Shown here one piece after another: positions 61,079 to 64,000 of a DNA stretch of 64,000 bases. Below the pieces are notes generated by a model. That model did not search any database. It worked only from the letters and a program-made list of their open reading frames with translations, and was not told the origin of the DNA. The first letter of the stretch is position 1; each line of letters starts with the position of its first letter. Origin of the DNA: Ulota crispa (Eukaryota; Streptophyta; Bryopsida; Orthotrichales; Orthotrichaceae); contig OY987248.1 of assembly GCA_963920765.1 (NCBI GenBank), positions 7,536,539 to 7,600,538 of the forward strand. Direction: 5' to 3'. Position numbers and translations under genes: made by a program.

Positions 61079-61954
61079 CCCCTAAACTACCAAGGCCATT
61101 TTTTGCCAAAAACCATTCAAAATTGCCCTTATTGTTGCATTCATCAATTTTTTTAACAAATTGCTGTTCTTGAAAATCCAATCATTGAATCTTGTAATGC
61201 ACTTGTAGAAAAAGAATCCCCAAGAATTTTGTGATATTTCACTATATGGATTGAAAGTTATGAGCATCTAAAGGGAATTTTTTTTGAATTCCATTGTGCC
61301 CAATATTTACAATGGCTTTTACCACCATTTGCTGATTTGTTTTTGCACTACAGACCTTGAAGTTGTAATTTTATCTTATAGGTAATCAAGTTAGATCTTT
61401 GTAAACTAATTTTCAAGGCAATCAAAGACACAAAACACACCCTAAAAAATATTGCAATGCCACTATATGACAAGTTTTACAAATACACTATGACATTTTT
61501 GAGTGAAGTTTCCCACCACATGTTTTTAGATGTGGAGAACCTAAACGATATGTTTGAAGATAAACGTGTACTTCAAATGTCAAAAAAATAAAGTTAAAAT
61601 ACTCAAAATCTCAAAAATTTAGAAGCTCCCAAAACCCAATTTGACCTCCTAATTAGAAATGAAAAGGGCAACGACAAAATAATGGGGACCACCAGAGTAA
61701 CATGTGGCAACCCCTCCTTACTCCCCCCCTCCAAAGTCAATATTTTCTCCCTTGCCCAAGCTGTCCCCTCAAATTGCTTTTGGCCAAAAAAAACCAATAA
61801 CTTGTGAACCATGTGACATAATCACATAACTTATTGCATCCCACAAACCTTATACATTCCTACACACTCCTAAAAAGTTTCATCAAAAATTGAGGTCACA
61901 CTAACTTACCCAAAATCCCAAAAATCCCCCAAGGGAATTTTGGTCCTTTAAGGG
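61079..61954. mobile_element. TTAA-class piggyBac-like element P12 (876 bp)
   Basis: TTAA at 61075-61078 precedes CCCCTAAACTACCAAGGCC; the right end GGAATTTTGGTCCTTTAAGGG is followed by CTAG in place of TTAA. Its right end resembles the left end of P3 in complement. Confidence 0.75.
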
Positions 61955-62162
61955 CTAGTGCACGATTTGTAAGTTACTGTTCCTGCAATTCATCTCTTGG
62001 GTTTTAGAAAAACTACCCCTTCCTAGGATTTCCATATTTCAGTTACAAAAATTGCGTTTTTTTGCAGAACACCACTGCCTAGTCCTGGCCAGATTGTTTT
62101 TTCTTAGTAATGTACTCCAAATAGTGCATGTAGTTTGCCGCCTTCACATTTAGGTTGCCTTA

Positions 62163-62576
62163 GGGCATCCTCAGTCCAAAGCTCGCATGGGGCTCAGGTT
62201 ACGGCAATTACTAAGCTTTGTCACATGTTCTCCACTCTCTACCTATGCAGGTGGTACACTGGCTCCTCCAACCCAATACATGTTGGTAGTGAGAAACGTA
62301 AACTCCATTTTTGTCTAGCTTTTGTCAAGTTTTTTTGACATGATCTCTATTTTTGACTTGCAAAGTAGTTATCATTCCTTTAACAACAGTATCCAATGCA
62401 ATTTGAAGGATTTTGAGGATTGCTGAAACTATTAGGTGTGGGCTAGGTTTATTTATCCCCTCTAAGATCATGTCCCACTTGTAGGGTGAATTGGACTAGG
62501 TTTGCAATTCTCAAACTAGAACCTATTGTGAGAGTGCAGTTATAAAGCTGATATGCTTGCTAGATTGAGGATGCTC
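62163..62576. mobile_element. Tourist/Harbinger-like MITE (414 bp)
   Basis: Ends GGGCATCCTCAGTCCA and AGATTGAGGATGCTC are inverted, flanked by TTA on both sides (62160-62162, 62577-62579). Its ends resemble those of the MITE upstream of the uS3 gene (GAGCATC). Confidence 0.85.
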
Positions 62577-62676
62577 TTACCTTGGGAATTTACCTCATGC
62601 CTAATTGCTTGGACACTTGAAGGCACATGCAACTGTTCAGGTGTTAGGATTTCACATGGTTATAGCCTTGGTGCTG

Positions 62677-63095
62677 CTAAGGTTAGTGCACCCATTGCCA
62701 CATACCCAACCTATAGGGGGCGCTGTTTCTAATCTCCATGAGGACAAGTTTTGAGCTAAGCCTTTGAATGTGCTCTTCTTCCCTTTTGCAAGGTTGGGAC
62801 CACTTAAGTCATGTTAGATGTCCCAAAGTGGTGAATAGGAAAGTGAAAATTTGTGAGTGAAAAGTAGTTTGGCTAGTATTAGAATTACATGAGTTTTGAG
62901 GTTGGCAATGGGTTCAAAGCACTTTTTGACTCCCAAAATTCAAAGTAATTTCAGTTTTGCAAATAAAATTATGAAAAATTTGTAATCCCAATATTTTTTT
63001 TATCTTCCTTCATTAGAAAAGTGTGCATTGCCTCAAACTCTTTGTAGTATGTTGCAAAATTGCTTAAACTATTGGGTATGGGTGCACTCACCTTA
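62677..63095. mobile_element. Inverted-repeat element, probable MITE (~419 bp)
   Basis: CTAAGGTTAGTGCACCCAT at 62677 is mirrored by GGGTGCACTCACCTTAG ending at 63095; ACATACCCAA and TTGGGTATG extend the match. Target duplication unclear. Confidence 0.75.
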
Positions 63096-63170
63096 GTTTA
63101 TTTTTTTGCAACGTCCTTGATGTTGCCAAGTCCTTATTGCATTAATTATTGGTGAATTTTATTATAAATG

Positions 63171-63413
63171 AAATATTCGTTAAATTGGGAAAAAGAGTAT
63201 ATTTTGGGATTTTAAGGTGATCACCTCAAACCAAGCTTGCAACATTTTTTTGGTACACGTGCCCGCATTTGAGAGGAGGAATTTGCAAGGGAACAAATCT
63301 TAGTGGCTTATATTAAATTTGATATCTTCAAATCTGGTTTAAAGTTACTTTTTGGGTTTGAGGTGGAGTTCAAAATGGAACCTCCGTGTTTCCCAATTTA
63401 ACGAATATGGTGT
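63171..63413 (-). mobile_element. Family B MITE, copy 3 (reverse)
   Basis: Ends ATATTCGTTAAATTGGGA and TCCCAATTTAACGAATATGG; the interior is the complement of copies 1 and 2 (GGTGATCACCTCAAACC, AAAGTTACTTTTTGGGTTTG). Confidence 0.86.
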
Positions 63414-64000
63414 TTGTAGTATCAGTTAGAATTTATATAATTTTCAAATGCCTAGAAATTGATGTGGTGCATAAATGGCACTATTTAGTGTAGCTTCTGT
63501 GTGTTCATCTTTTTCTTTCTTTCAAAATTGTCGTTACAAGTGATTTTCCAGATTCGCATAGCTTCTTGTCGGTATTTGTGAGATGAAGTATTCTAGGAGG
63601 ATGATTCCCTTATTTTAATATGATCGGAGGCTCGGAGCTGTTTGTTTATAACGGGACTTCCAAGGTTTCGGGGAACACGTGCTGCAAGAAAATCACCTCG
63701 GACGAGCTATTTGCTGGAGAATCTTTGGCTTTGAAGGTTTGTCTGAAAGTTGTACTTGGATCGTGCCCGAGAGGACGGAACGGATGACCGGCCTCGTCCG
63801 GGACCGCGGTACGCCAAGTTCTGTGAGGAAATCGGTGCATTTCCTATCTTTGTTGATAAGGGCAGCGTATTTTTTTTGGATTTTCGCTAGGTAGAGCGAC
63901 ACGCACCCCACCATGCGAGCAGGTAAGGAAAATTTAATTGACGTCTGCTTGTTCATCCATAAATCTACTAATTTTAGTAATTTTCATCCAAAATTTTGCA
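63414..64000. other. Window edge with an unexplained GC-rich block
   Basis: 63620-63930 rises sharply in GC and contains GAGAGGACGGAACGGATGAC and GGGACCGCGGTACGCC. Frames of 64-87 aa occur on both strands, none recognisable. It may be the promoter or first exon of a gene beyond the window. Confidence 0.4.

Overview
This is a stretch of nuclear DNA from a land plant. The genes are spliced with GT-AG introns, and the products include plant-type families: a DUF1644 zinc-finger protein, a rhomboid with the plant WCHY C-terminal cysteine tail, and a type I inositol polyphosphate 5-phosphatase with the plant-specific insert. The DNA between genes is AT-rich and full of short non-autonomous DNA transposons. 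Modest introns and an M6-type metallopeptidase suggest a seedless plant (bryophyte, lycophyte or fern) to me, but this is inference and I cannot name the species. I saw no rRNA, tRNA, CRISPR array, organellar insert or transposase gene.

Six protein genes can be supported. From left to right: inositol polyphosphate 5-phosphatase (+, 13624-17417, 11 exons, 644 aa); rhomboid-like serine protease (-, 18443-20712, 4 exons, 485 aa), convergent with the first; DUF1644 protein (-, 25770-26960, one coding exon, 396 aa); exportin-2/CAS/CSE1 (-, 36561-39701, 2 exons, 964 aa); cytosolic ribosomal protein uS3 (+, 50380-52333, 6 exons, 230 aa); and an M6/immune-inhibitor-A-like zinc metallopeptidase (-, 53995-56730, 3 coding exons, 477 aa). 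They do not form a pathway: most are housekeeping genes of signalling, intramembrane proteolysis, nuclear export and translation, separated by repeat-rich DNA.

The rest of the window is largely a record of transposition. About a dozen elements begin with CCCYTAAA, end with its complement and lie between TTAA sites, as expected of piggyBac-like elements; one sits inside another. There are Mutator-like MITEs with 9-bp target duplications, a hAT-like MITE with an 8-bp duplication, Tourist/Harbinger-like MITEs with TAA or TTA duplications, Stowaway-like elements with TA duplications, and unassigned families here called A, B, D, E, F and G. Family A lies within 7 to 9 bases of a 3' splice site in two neighbouring genes and may supply coding sequence to one. 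Two foldback elements with arms of about 390 bp lie back to back at 45.1-46.9 kb and would make very long hairpin RNAs if transcribed.

Layout: 0-10.9 kb, repeats only; 11.0-13.6 kb, GC-richer leader region with four tandem ~300-bp repeats; 13.6-20.7 kb, two genes; 20.7-25.5 kb, repeats; 25.5-28.6 kb, DUF1644 gene and leader; 28.7-36.5 kb, nested MITEs; 36.6-40.3 kb, exportin-2; 40.5-50.1 kb, foldbacks and TTAA elements; 50.1-57.5 kb, uS3 and M6 genes, each with MITEs in introns or promoter; 57.6-63.6 kb, repeats; 63.6-63.9 kb, an unexplained GC-rich block.
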